This document shows, one piece after another, positions 1 to 7,944 of a stretch of 19,861 nucleotides of DNA. Made by a program: the position numbers and the translations under genes. The first letter of the stretch is position 1. Each line of letters opens with the position of its first letter. Below the pieces are notes generated by a model, which was given only the letters and a program-made list of their open reading frames with translations, made no database searches and had not been told where the DNA came from. This DNA is from Clostridia bacterium. Its GTDB lineage: Bacteria > Bacillota > Clostridia > Oscillospirales > CAG-272. The stretch lies in contig JAFQNZ010000112.1 in the NCBI GenBank assembly GCA_017395715.1, positions 1 through 19,861 on the forward strand. Direction: 5' to 3'.

Positions 1-274
1 CGTCGGTACGAAAATCCGAAAGTCTGCCGCTTTGGTCATAGCGGTAGTGTTGCACAAGGATCTTTGCCAAGGTTTCGGTCTCATACAGCTCGCGTTTGAC
101 GGGATTGCCGTCTTTGTTGTACGAGGTTTTCACCAAGCAGTCGATGGACGCATAAACATCCCAACCCTCTCGCTCGGTTTTGTTATAGGGATTATAAAAG
201 CAAACGATCAAGATCACCGTAGCGAGTATCGCAGTCAAACCGCACGCAATACCGATCCAGTATCTTTTTTTCAT
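1..274 (-). CDS. YD/MORN-type repeat surface protein, N-terminal part (gene continues past the left edge)
   Basis: Only the first 91 residues lie in the window. The ATG is at 274, with AAAGGAG about 7 bases upstream. A hydrophobic leader (residues about 5-25) is followed by the motif NPYNKTEREGWD, then a segment matching the N-terminal modules of the next two genes (LVKTSYNKDGNPVKRELY) and the first YD-type repeat (YRYDQSGRLSDF). Unlike its paralogs it lacks a good lipobox: Cys25 is preceded by L-I-V, so Val sits at -1 where Gly, Ala or Ser is expected. It may therefore stay anchored by an uncleaved helix. It starts 15 bases after the stop of the 290-1921 gene and is probably co-transcribed with it. 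The function is unknown; membership of the array is what the sequence supports. Confidence 0.8.
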   Translation of the reverse strand, partial: MKKRYWIGIACGLTAILATVILIVCFYNPYNKTEREGWDVYASIDCLVKTSYNKDGNPVKRELYETETLAKILVQHYRYDQSGRLSDFRTD

Positions 275-289
275 ATATGGTCTCCTTTC

Positions 290-1921
290 TTACGGGTAGC
301 GTTTATCGTCTTCGGTGAGCAGCTTTCCGTTTTCATCATAGGTGCAAAAGATCACCCTGGAAAGCTTGCCGCTTGACTCAATATAGCGTTTCTCGGTTTT
401 GCTCAGCTTGCCGTTTTCGTGGTAGTTGGCAATGATCTTCGTGGTGCTTGCTCCTTTTTCTCTGCACTCTTCCGAAACCTCGCTCATCATCTTGCCGTTT
501 TCATAATACAGCCTCTCCAGGAAGAGTTCGCGCCAGCCCACTTGCGTGTACTGTTCCGCGGTTTCTTTGATCTTTTTGCCGTCGGGCTTCAGCTCGGTCA
601 CAGCCTTGGTGTGCAGCTGTCCGTCAACCAAAACGCCGTCGGTCTTTTGACCGATATAATAGGAAAGCGCGGTAGTTTTCACAACCTTTTTATCGCCGTC
701 GTATTCGTTTTCTACGGTTTTGGCAAGCGTTCCGTTGGTATGGTACTCATAGTCGGTATAGCTGGCAAGCTTACCCTCGGCGGTATAGCGCGCAACCGCC
801 TTGTCTTTTATCACCTTGCCTGAGGGAATGCACACAATTTGTGTCAGCTGTATTTTGTTACCCTTTTCGTCATACTCGTACTCTGTAATTCTATTGTCTG
901 TCAGCTTGCCGAGCGTGGGATAGATTCCCTCTGTTTCTTTGATCAAGCGTCCTTTGGCATCATATTCATACGCACGGTCGCTGGTGATCTTCAGCTCAAG
1001 CTTGGTATTCGCGGTCAGCAGAGTTTCACGGGTCAGGTTGCCGTTTTCATCGTAAGTGTACTCATACCGCGCCGCCACCGTCTCGGTACCGACCGCAATC
1101 ACTTTTACCTCGCACTTGACGGGATTTCCCTTTTTGTCATAGGAGATCACCGTCTTGCCAAACGTCTGCCCTGCCACTTGGGTTTCGATCAGCGTGCAAA
1201 GCTTCTTTTCGTTGTAGGTATAGTTCATTTTGTATTCGGGCGTTGTCACAGAAGCAGGCATGCCGCTATCCCCAAAGGTCAGCGTCAGCATTTCTGTCAG
1301 CGAGCCCGCTTCCGTAATCAGAATCGAGCTTTTGTCATTGCTGTAACGGTGCGTCAGAACAGCGGCCAGGTCAGCTGATTTTTCTCTGGTCACGCTACCC
1401 GTTTTGTCATAGACAAAACTCACGTCGATTGCCGACGATTTCCACTCTTCCGAGGACAATCTGCCTTTTTCATCCCATGAAAACGAAAGCTCGTAATCGT
1501 TGTCAAACAAGGGCTTGGCTTCGGTTTTCATGCTTTCCTTGTCAAAAGAGAGCTCAAATCGCGCATCTCTGTGGGTGAGCGAGGAGGCCGCCTTGGCATC
1601 AAGACGGAGATCAACGAGATTTCCGCTGATATCATATTCATAGCGCATCTCAAAGCCTTTCTCGAAGGTCTCTGCAGAATACAGCTCACGGCGCACGGGA
1701 TTGTTTTTGGGGTTAAATTCAGTCTTCACAAAGCAGTTAAGAGCGGCGTAAATATCCCACTCCTCGCGCACGACCGTGTTAAAGGGGCTCTCTTGTTTGA
1801 TATCAGACTCGGTGTCTTGCGGTTTCTGCCCCGTAGATTCCGAGCCGCAAGCGGCAAGTATTGCCGTAACCAATACAGCAAGCAGAATGACGGCAAAGTT
1901 TTTCCATAGTCTTTTTTTCAT
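290..1921 (-). CDS. lipoprotein with YD/RHS-like and YwqK/MORN_2-like repeats (543 aa)
   Basis: I start it at ATG 1921 rather than at an in-frame ATG at 2008: AAAGGAG lies 7 bases before 1921, the signal peptide begins there, and 2008 falls inside the promoter -35 box. MKKRLWKN plus a hydrophobic core ends in the lipobox ILAAC (Cys25), so a lipid-anchored protein on the outer face of the membrane is expected. Residues about 40-100 hold the module shared with both neighbours (REEWDIYAALNCFVKTEF...NPVRRELY). The rest is a ladder of repeats of the form YDENGNLTRET, YDAKGRLIKET and YDEKGNKIQ, turning near the C-terminus into YYENGKMMSE and YHENGKLSKTE units. Such units occur in RHS/YD proteins and in the YwqK (COG2849) family. 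No toxin tip, protease or enzyme domain is visible. Role unknown; binding or adhesion at the surface is a guess. Confidence 0.85.
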   Translation of the reverse strand: MKKRLWKNFAVILLAVLVTAILAACGSESTGQKPQDTESDIKQESPFNTVVREEWDIYAALNCFVKTEFNPKNNPVRRELYSAETFEKGFEMRYEYDISGNLVDLRLDAKAASSLTHRDARFELSFDKESMKTEAKPLFDNDYELSFSWDEKGRLSSEEWKSSAIDVSFVYDKTGSVTREKSADLAAVLTHRYSNDKSSILITEAGSLTEMLTLTFGDSGMPASVTTPEYKMNYTYNEKKLCTLIETQVAGQTFGKTVISYDKKGNPVKCEVKVIAVGTETVAARYEYTYDENGNLTRETLLTANTKLELKITSDRAYEYDAKGRLIKETEGIYPTLGKLTDNRITEYEYDEKGNKIQLTQIVCIPSGKVIKDKAVARYTAEGKLASYTDYEYHTNGTLAKTVENEYDGDKKVVKTTALSYYIGQKTDGVLVDGQLHTKAVTELKPDGKKIKETAEQYTQVGWRELFLERLYYENGKMMSEVSEECREKGASTTKIIANYHENGKLSKTEKRYIESSGKLSRVIFCTYDENGKLLTEDDKRYP

Positions 1922-1957
1922 AACAGACTCCTTTCTCAAAAGAAATGCCGTAAAATC

Positions 1958-1973
1958 AAAATTGTCTATTTGT
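1958..1973 (-). promoter_or_regulatory. conserved element at the expected transcription start, shared with the 2096-4327 gene
   Basis: Read on the minus strand, ACAAATAGACAATTTT lies just downstream of the -10 box, about +1 to +16. A 14-of-16 match (4346-4361) sits at the same place in front of the paralogous gene. It could be an operator, or simply leader sequence kept since the genes duplicated. Confidence 0.35.
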
Positions 1974-1979
1974 TCTTTT

Positions 1980-2008
1980 ATTATAACATAGAATCTCAAA
2001 AGTGTCAA
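1980..2008 (-). promoter_or_regulatory. consensus sigma-A promoter for the 290-1921 gene
   Basis: On the minus strand the -35 is TTGACA (2003-2008), the spacer is 17 bases and the -10 is TATAAT (1980-1985), a perfect match in both boxes. The start point would be near 1973, giving a leader of about 50 bases. The first 12 bases, TTGACACTTTTG, are identical to those of the promoter of the 2096-4327 gene. Confidence 0.85.
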
Positions 2009-2061
2009 TAAACTAACCGTTTACTGGTATTCTCGTTTGGGTAGAGCTTTTCTGATATACA

Positions 2062-2091
2062 AAAAGAGCGCATCATGCGATGCGCTCTTTT
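2062..2091 (-). terminator. intrinsic terminator of the 2096-4327 gene
   Basis: A 13-bp perfect stem (arms 2062-2074 and 2079-2091, core GAGCGCATC) with a 4-base loop starts 5 bases after the stop codon. The stem ends in A4/T4, so it would work in both directions. The core recurs at 4483-4502 and 14134-14168. Confidence 0.85.
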
Positions 2092-2095
2092 GTAT

Positions 2096-4327
2096 TCACG
2101 GATTTACCGTTTCTTGGCGGCTGACCTCGTTTCCGTTTTCATCATAGACAATATAAATCTCCTTGTCAATATGCGTGTTCTCGCCGAGATACAACACCGT
2201 TTTGCTCTTCAGTTGATCAACATCCCTATACGTCAAAATGGTAAGCAATATCCACTCGCCCTTATCGTTATACTCTCTGAGTTCCAAAGTCTTTTTAATC
2301 TGTTTGCTGTTTTTGTACTCTGTTTCAGTCCATTCCATTAATTGGCCATCGGCATTATAGATATAATATCTCTCAAGCTTCGGTTGACCGTTTGACTCGT
2401 ATTCGGTTTCGGTTTTTTTTGCGGTTTTACCGTTCGCGTAGTACTCATATTCGTAAATATATCTGTCATATAACCGCCCGCCGTTATGTGAATGCACCAC
2501 CCTGGTTTTTTTACCGTCTTGATTGTATTCCACCGTTTCCTGTGATTCAATGTGTCCGGTAACGGTGTGGGTAGCCGCCACAGTCTTGCTCTTGGTGCCG
2601 TCTTCGTAATAATATTCAGCTTCCGTTTGCGTTGGCTTGCCGTTATCGTAATAAACCCGAACATGGCTCTTGAGCGCGCCGTCTGCATAATATTCTTCGG
2701 TGGTTTCGCCAACCATACTGCCGTCATCACCGAAAACGCGAGATACCGATTGGGTCTTTTTTTCGTCCAAGCCATACCGTTCTGTGGTTTCCACATTCAA
2801 GTGCCCCACAACAAAGCTTTGGCGCGTAATTTGGGTCAGAATGCCCTCGGCGTTGTATTCACGTTTGAGATAAGATTTTGTCTTGCCGTTATCGTAATAA
2901 ACGCGAACATGGCTCTTGAGCGCGCCGTCTGCATAATATTCTTCGGTGGTTTCGCCAACCATACTGCCGTCATCACCGAAAACGCGAGATACCGATTGGA
3001 TCTTTTTTTCGTCCAAGCCATACAGTTCTGTGGTTTCCACATTCAAGTGCCCCACAACAAAGCTTTGGCGCGTAAATTTGGTCAGAATGCCCTCGGCGTT
3101 GTATTCACGTTTGAGATAAGATTCTGGCTTGCCGTCCGAATCAAACACGGTAGACTCAGACAAGACCACTTTTCTTCTCTCTTTGTATGTTTCAACCAAG
3201 TGACGCCGCGCAAAACCGTTATCGTCAAAATTCGTGTCGGCAATATGCTGTTTCCACTCACCATCAGCAGTATAGTCCCATTCGTGACGCTCGGAAAGCT
3301 TTTCGCCCTCATAGCTCTCGGTTGTTTTTTGAATTCTGTTATCATCTTCATCGTACTGATACAACGAAATCTCTTTGCCGAGCACCGTTCCACCGACATC
3401 GTATTCGGTAACCGTTTCTTTCACCTTATTGCCTTTGGCATCATACTCCCACTCTGTCAGGGCTCTGAGATAGTTTTCGGTGCGTGTTTGCGAATCAGTT
3501 TTGGTCTTCTTCACAAGATTGCCCTTGTTGTCATACTCAAACTCGCAAACACTACCGCCTTCTCGCTCGCCGTTTTGATCAAACTCGTCTATCAGCTGTT
3601 TCACAAGATCGCCGTTTTTGTTGTAGGAATTGATAACCTTCTCGGCTTTTCCGTTCACGATCTCGGTGCAAAGCCCTTTATCGTTAAATGTATAGGTTTT
3701 GGTGCGGTTGTAATACGTTACAGTTTGAGGCACACCTGCTTCGGTAAACGCGACAGTCCATTCTCCGTAACCTCTTTCTGCCAACACCGTGAGTTTGGTG
3801 CCGTTTTCTTTATAGGTGTGTTTCAAGAGCGTATTGGGTTTCGAAGAATCTTCGCAAGACAGCTTTCCGTTTTCGCTGTAAGTGAGCGCCAGCGTAGAAT
3901 CGGAGTTGGTAACAGATTCCGCTATCAGCTTGCTGTCGGCATCCCATGTAAAGGAAACTTTGTAATCGTTATCATATTGCGGAAAAGCAGTTGTAACCAC
4001 TCCGTTCTCATCATACAGCAGCGTGAAAAACCCGTCACTGCCCATCACAAGGTCGCAAAGCTTTCCCGTGTTGTCATACACATAGCGCAGCGTGCTTTCT
4101 TTTTCCATGGTATCAACATGATAAAATTCCCGCGCAATAGGATTTCCGTCTTTGTTATATTCAGTTCTTACAAGCACATCGAGTGAGGCAAGCATATCCC
4201 ATCCCTCTCGCACCGTTTTGCTGTAAGGATTGCTTGGTTTGTCCGAGTCACAAGCAACAAGTGTCACCAGAATCACCACAGCAAAGAGAATCACCACAAG
4301 CTTTTTCCATAATCTTTTTTCATACAC
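2096..4327 (-). CDS. large lipoprotein with YD/RHS-like and YwqK/MORN_2-like repeats (743 aa)
   Basis: The ATG at 4327 follows AAAGGAG at 7 bases. The signal peptide ends in the lipobox TLVAC (Cys26). The next stretch, NPYSKTVREGWDMLASLD...NPIAREFYHVDT, is the module shared with the two genes to its left. The remainder is made of repeats: YDNTGKLCDL and YDNKGNLVKKT types in the first half, and EYYADGALKS, YYDNGKPTQT, EYNQDGKKTR, YYANGKTAKKT and YNADGQLMEWT types in the second. The latter resemble YwqK/MORN_2 units. It contains a nearly exact 82-residue internal duplication (see the repeat entry). It has its own promoter and terminator, so it is transcribed alone. No catalytic domain is visible. 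YwqK of Bacillus subtilis is described as the antitoxin partner of YwqJ, but no toxin gene lies nearby, so I do not propose that role. Confidence 0.85.
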   Translation of the reverse strand: MYEKRLWKKLVVILFAVVILVTLVACDSDKPSNPYSKTVREGWDMLASLDVLVRTEYNKDGNPIAREFYHVDTMEKESTLRYVYDNTGKLCDLVMGSDGFFTLLYDENGVVTTAFPQYDNDYKVSFTWDADSKLIAESVTNSDSTLALTYSENGKLSCEDSSKPNTLLKHTYKENGTKLTVLAERGYGEWTVAFTEAGVPQTVTYYNRTKTYTFNDKGLCTEIVNGKAEKVINSYNKNGDLVKQLIDEFDQNGEREGGSVCEFEYDNKGNLVKKTKTDSQTRTENYLRALTEWEYDAKGNKVKETVTEYDVGGTVLGKEISLYQYDEDDNRIQKTTESYEGEKLSERHEWDYTADGEWKQHIADTNFDDNGFARRHLVETYKERRKVVLSESTVFDSDGKPESYLKREYNAEGILTKFTRQSFVVGHLNVETTELYGLDEKKIQSVSRVFGDDGSMVGETTEEYYADGALKSHVRVYYDNGKTKSYLKREYNAEGILTQITRQSFVVGHLNVETTERYGLDEKKTQSVSRVFGDDGSMVGETTEEYYADGALKSHVRVYYDNGKPTQTEAEYYYEDGTKSKTVAATHTVTGHIESQETVEYNQDGKKTRVVHSHNGGRLYDRYIYEYEYYANGKTAKKTETEYESNGQPKLERYYIYNADGQLMEWTETEYKNSKQIKKTLELREYNDKGEWILLTILTYRDVDQLKSKTVLYLGENTHIDKEIYIVYDENGNEVSRQETVNP
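2636..3127. repeat. 246-bp tandem in-frame duplication (two copies, 97% identical)
   Basis: Copies 2636-2881 and 2882-3127 differ at 7 of 246 positions by direct comparison. Each encodes 82 residues holding several YD/MORN-type units, from the REYNAEGILT unit through YYADGALKSHVRVYYDNG. The unit is a multiple of three, so the frame is kept. The next few bases (CTTGCCG) repeat the start of the unit, a likely site of slippage or unequal recombination. Confidence 0.95.
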
Positions 4328-4345
4328 AGTCTCCTTTCATAATAT

Positions 4346-4361
4346 AAAATTGTCCGTTTGT
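4346..4361 (-). promoter_or_regulatory. second copy of the conserved +1 element
   Basis: On the minus strand ACAAACGGACAATTTT matches 1958-1973 at 14 of 16 bases and lies 7 bases past the -10 box, against 6 in the other copy. It is an operator candidate or leftover paralogy. Confidence 0.35.
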
Positions 4362-4368
4362 GTAATTG

Positions 4369-4397
4369 ATTATAGCACATATCCCCAAAAGTGTCAA
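4369..4397 (-). promoter_or_regulatory. consensus sigma-A promoter for the 2096-4327 gene
   Basis: On the minus strand the -35 is TTGACA (4392-4397), the spacer is 17 bases and the -10 is TATAAT (4369-4374). Both boxes are perfect. The start point is expected near 4362. Confidence 0.85.
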
Positions 4398-4476
4398 GAA
4401 ACACACTTTCACTATATAAAGACGCTTTTTTTCTCATTTTGTCACAAGTTTTTTGTTATATTTACAAAAAGTTCAC

Positions 4477-4502
4477 AAAAAAAGCGCATCCTGCGATGCG
4501 CT
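4477..4502 (-). terminator. intrinsic terminator of the GH92 gene
   Basis: An 8-bp stem AGCGCATC/GATGCGCT (4483-4490 and 4495-4502) with a 4-base loop is followed on the minus strand by a run of T (4477-4483). It lies 15 bases beyond the GH92 stop codon. Confidence 0.85.
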
Positions 4503-4517
4503 CTTTTTCTTATTCAA

Positions 4518-7500
4518 TTATTCACCCAGCAACTCGATCTCGGCAATGGCTTTTGCGCCAACCAAATTGATCATATAGTGCTGATAGGGGACGGCATCCT
4601 TCAAAATGAAGGGTCTTGTGTACTGCGCCCATTCAAAAGTGAGATCGCTGAACATACCAAGGCTTTCCCATTCGCCGTTGTCGTTGGCGCCGTAAACTGC
4701 CATCATATCAATGGTGGTGTTTTCCGTCGCGGGCGAGGTCAGGGTGATAGCCGAAACCTTCTTGCCCTTGGGAGAGGAAAAGATAATGGTCGTGCCGTTT
4801 TCATCAAGAACCGCTTCGGTCTTGGAGTTGTTGTCGCACGCGGCGGGAATGGTGCCGACGTTTGAGGTCACCGTGTAAGCCGAAACAGGAGAGGTGGAAA
4901 TCTCGCCCGATACCTTGTAAAGCGCCCTCGGGCAAACAAGGTCGCGCCAAGGTTTTGCGGGAGCGTCCCCTTCGGTGAGAGAAGAAGGAGCTGTGCCCTT
5001 TGCCCAATCGGAAGGCGTGCTGCCCATCACAAAGCGAAGTTCTCCACCCTCTTTGATCTCATCATGGGTAATAAAGCATCTGTCAAGCGGCTTGCCGTTG
5101 AAGCTTGCACTTTGGATATACACGTTTTCGTCCGAGTTATTCTCTGCCACAACACGAAGAGATTTGCCGGCAAAATTCACGGTGATATCCGCAAAAGCAG
5201 GCGAGCCGATGGCGTATTCGCCGCTGCCGATGCAGACAGGATAGAAGCCGAGGCAGCTGAAGAGATACCAGCAAGACATTTCGCCGTTATCCTCATCACC
5301 CGGGAAGCCCTGACCGAAGTGCGGGCCAACAAACAGACGCTTGGTGCAATCTCTTGCGTACTTCTGTGCCTTGTAGATATCGGTGGTGTGGTTGTACATA
5401 TAGATGATGTGATGCGAGGGCTGGTTCGAGATACCGAATCTGCCAAGCTTCACGTCTCTTGCTTCACGCTGTTCGTGAATACCGGTGCGCTCGTCGGTCG
5501 CGCCGTATCCGCGGAACGGGCCTGTGGTTTCAAAGATCGCATCGATCTTCTTTGCCATGGCGTCCTTGCCGCCGTAGAGGTTGGCAAGACCCTTACCGTC
5601 ATGTACCACGCTGACAGCCATGTTGAAGGCGTCGGTTTCGGTAAAGTCGCGTCCCCAGAAGAAGGGGTCAAATTCGCCGTCGGTCATGTTGGCTGTCGTC
5701 CATGAGCCATCCATTTCCTTGCCGCGGAACCACTTGTTGTCAACACCCTCGCCGTCACAGAACAGGAGCGTATAGTTCAGCGCACGGTGGCGGTAGTATT
5801 CGTAGTCGGCAAGATATTCTTGCTTCTTGTCTTCGTCATCGCATCTGTCGGCAAGGATCTTCGCCATCTGCGAAATGCCGTAGTCATTGATGTAGCCTTC
5901 AATCGACCAAGAGAAATCCTCGTGCGAGCCGGGGGTATAGCCGAGGAAGACCGAGCGTTCCATTTTGGTTCTGCCGCCGTTGGTGGGATTGACAGGATAC
6001 ACCGCGCCGTCCTTGATTGCCGAGCGATAAGCGCCCTCAATGTCAAAGTCAAAGCCCTTCACAAGCGCGTCGGCAAAGATCACATCGCTCGATGTACCCA
6101 CCATGCAGTTCACGCCGCCGGGGGCTGACCAACGCGGAATCCATCCCTGATCGTGATAGTGGCGGATAAAGCCATCCAGCAACTCAGGCATTTTTTCGGG
6201 CGTAAAGAGCGAATAGCCTGCCCATGCGGTGCGGTAGGTGTCCCAGAAGCCGTTGTTGATATACATCACGCCGTCTTCCACCTTGCCCGAATAGGGGCTG
6301 TGGTACTGCCATTTGGGTGCATCGGCACTGCCCACGTTTTCGGACATGATGTTCGGATATTTGTAAAGGTAGTAAAGCGCGGAATACACGTTGTCAAGCT
6401 GTTCTTCTCTTGCGCCCTTGATACCGGTGATGTGCGAGAACACATCATCCCAAAGATCAGCAGCTTCTTCGGCAACCTCGTCAAAGGTCTTGCCCGCAAG
6501 CTCAAGCGAAAGATTACGCTTTGCCTGATCGTAGTCGATGTAAGAAGTGGCAAACTTCAAATTCACTTCATCGGCATCAAACACCGCAATGGCAGAACGA
6601 CCCTTGGTGGCGGTGGCTACGGGAACCTGATCAAATTCGCCGTAGATATACACTCTGCCCGAGCCGTGGCTTCTGTGTTCGGAATAAGCAACAAAGCTGC
6701 CGTCGGCACCGAAAGTTACCTTGGCGTCCCCAATCTGATTGTCGAAGATCACGCTATGGTGCTTGGCGGTCTTGCCGTATGTGAAACGCACTGCCACGCC
6801 GTGAGAGGTGGGTGTCATTGCAAGCGAAGAATCGGCAGCATCCCCGCCGTCTTCACCAAACGCGACCGAATAATAGTGCGGATGACCGACCTCATTTTTG
6901 TGGCTGAACTTGTTGCGAAGATTCTTGGTGAGAAGATCCTCGGCAGTTTCATCCTTCGAGGTATTGACCATAAACTGCCAAGAGCCCCGCTCACCGATCC
7001 AGATCGAAGGCTCGTGAGAGATCGTCATGGCAAGCAGATTGTCCGAAAGCCACGCATAGTGCTTGGGGCTTTCGGGAATCGTCACAGGACCGTACATATT
7101 AAAGCCCTGCGGCACTGTCACAGCAGGCGTGGTCAAACCGTGGGAGAAGGCGGGGGAGTCATTCGTGCCTCTGAAAATGGTCGCATAGTGGCAGGGGCGG
7201 CTCTTCACAGTTGCTTTCTTGTCCACGATCGAAATATCGTCAAAATAGGTGCAAAATTCTCTCTTGCCGCCCTCCATTTCGTATTCGAGAACGATCTTGT
7301 CAATCACCTTGCCGGCATACGCACCCACCGAAGCATAGAGCTGATTCCACTGATGGGTAAAGAGTGTGCGGCTCTTGCCCTGTGCCAAAGCTGTCAGGGC
7401 GTTTCCGTTCTGATCCACAAGCTCGGCACGGCTGCCGTCGGTGAAATACAAGCCGAGCGCAAAATACATCCCGCTGAAATCGTAGTCATAATGCTCGCCG

Positions 7501-7787
7501 ATAAAGCAAGGGAAAATGTGGTAAGTGAAAACCGTATCCTCGCTGACAGTCACATTCAAACCGTCAAACAAAACGGCGTCCGCCTTACCGATCGACGAAT
7601 ACCCTTCAGCGCAAAGGGTGTGCGCGCCCGAAATACCGGTGTTCGAAGGACCGATCCAAGTGCCGTCGGGACCGTCTTTGAGCGAAAGCGTAAAGGGGTT
7701 TTCGCAGGTGTTATTAAAATCGCCATCAAAAGAAGACAAGAACAAAACTTTTTCGGGAAAAGCCTCGGGTAATATCGTTTTTTTCAT
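4518..7787 (-). CDS. glycoside hydrolase family 92 (alpha-mannosidase-like), with flanking carbohydrate-binding-like domains (1089 aa)
   Basis: GH92 enzymes are calcium-dependent, inverting exo-alpha-mannosidases. Residues about 200-440 form the N-terminal beta domain (HGLTTPAVTVPQGFNMYGPVT). Residues about 445-930 form the helical barrel and C-terminal part, with FWDTYRTAW (514-522), FSWSIEGY (625-632), NQPSHHI (788-794), PGDEDNGEMSCWY (829-841) and GFYPVCIGSGEYAIGSPAF (847-865). By family alignment from memory, Glu630 is the likely acid and Asp831/Asp833 the likely bases. Residues 1-195 look like a beta-sandwich binding module and about 970-1089 like a discoidin/CBM32 domain. There is no signal peptide, so it is probably cytoplasmic and would act on imported glycans. 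The ATG at 7787 follows GGTGAT, which matches the extended anti-Shine-Dalgarno region. No transporter lies beside it. The bond it cleaves (1,2-, 1,3- or 1,4-mannose, or phosphomannose) cannot be read from sequence. Confidence 0.9.
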   Translation of the reverse strand: MKKTILPEAFPEKVLFLSSFDGDFNNTCENPFTLSLKDGPDGTWIGPSNTGISGAHTLCAEGYSSIGKADAVLFDGLNVTVSEDTVFTYHIFPCFIGEHYDYDFSGMYFALGLYFTDGSRAELVDQNGNALTALAQGKSRTLFTHQWNQLYASVGAYAGKVIDKIVLEYEMEGGKREFCTYFDDISIVDKKATVKSRPCHYATIFRGTNDSPAFSHGLTTPAVTVPQGFNMYGPVTIPESPKHYAWLSDNLLAMTISHEPSIWIGERGSWQFMVNTSKDETAEDLLTKNLRNKFSHKNEVGHPHYYSVAFGEDGGDAADSSLAMTPTSHGVAVRFTYGKTAKHHSVIFDNQIGDAKVTFGADGSFVAYSEHRSHGSGRVYIYGEFDQVPVATATKGRSAIAVFDADEVNLKFATSYIDYDQAKRNLSLELAGKTFDEVAEEAADLWDDVFSHITGIKGAREEQLDNVYSALYYLYKYPNIMSENVGSADAPKWQYHSPYSGKVEDGVMYINNGFWDTYRTAWAGYSLFTPEKMPELLDGFIRHYHDQGWIPRWSAPGGVNCMVGTSSDVIFADALVKGFDFDIEGAYRSAIKDGAVYPVNPTNGGRTKMERSVFLGYTPGSHEDFSWSIEGYINDYGISQMAKILADRCDDEDKKQEYLADYEYYRHRALNYTLLFCDGEGVDNKWFRGKEMDGSWTTANMTDGEFDPFFWGRDFTETDAFNMAVSVVHDGKGLANLYGGKDAMAKKIDAIFETTGPFRGYGATDERTGIHEQREARDVKLGRFGISNQPSHHIIYMYNHTTDIYKAQKYARDCTKRLFVGPHFGQGFPGDEDNGEMSCWYLFSCLGFYPVCIGSGEYAIGSPAFADITVNFAGKSLRVVAENNSDENVYIQSASFNGKPLDRCFITHDEIKEGGELRFVMGSTPSDWAKGTAPSSLTEGDAPAKPWRDLVCPRALYKVSGEISTSPVSAYTVTSNVGTIPAACDNNSKTEAVLDENGTTIIFSSPKGKKVSAITLTSPATENTTIDMMAVYGANDNGEWESLGMFSDLTFEWAQYTRPFILKDAVPYQHYMINLVGAKAIAEIELLGE

Positions 7788-7798
7788 AAAATCACCAT

Positions 7799-7944
7799 GG
7801 CTTTCGTTTACGAAAGCCTACCTTTCTTGGGGAGTTGGGGCAGGTTTTGCGTAGCAAAATCGTTGTCGAAGACAACGAAAGCCACAAAACCCGCGTGAAA
7901 AACTAATTTTTCACGCAAACCTCCCAAAATGCGGCGATGCGCCG
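7799..7944. repeat. cluster of five hairpins in the GH92 leader (intergenic 7788-8122)
   Basis: Perfect inverted repeats: 7799-7806/7811-7818 (GGCTTTCG), 7845-7850/7854-7859 (TTTTGC), 7861-7867/7871-7877 (CGTTGTC), 7893-7902/7907-7916 (GCGTGAAAAA, 10 bp) and 7932-7936/7940-7944 (CGGCG). With the promoter placed at 7964-7992, all lie in a leader of about 170 bases. I recognise no known riboswitch. The rest of the 335-base gap holds this promoter and that of rsmA. Confidence 0.75.

Noticed and set aside
2552..4186. Long open frame on the plus strand opposite the lipoprotein gene
   Set aside because: It mirrors the minus-strand gene, has no family-like sequence or ribosome site, and arises because repeated YD/NG codons leave the antisense frame free of stops.
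2075..4327. Toxin-antitoxin (YwqJK-like) or RHS toxin locus
   Set aside because: YwqK-like repeats are present, but there is no toxin domain, no immunity gene and no LXG or secretion module in the window.
6153..7772. Long open frame on the plus strand opposite GH92
   Set aside because: Antisense shadow; GH92 motifs on the minus strand are unmistakable and the plus-strand product is compositionally unlike a protein.
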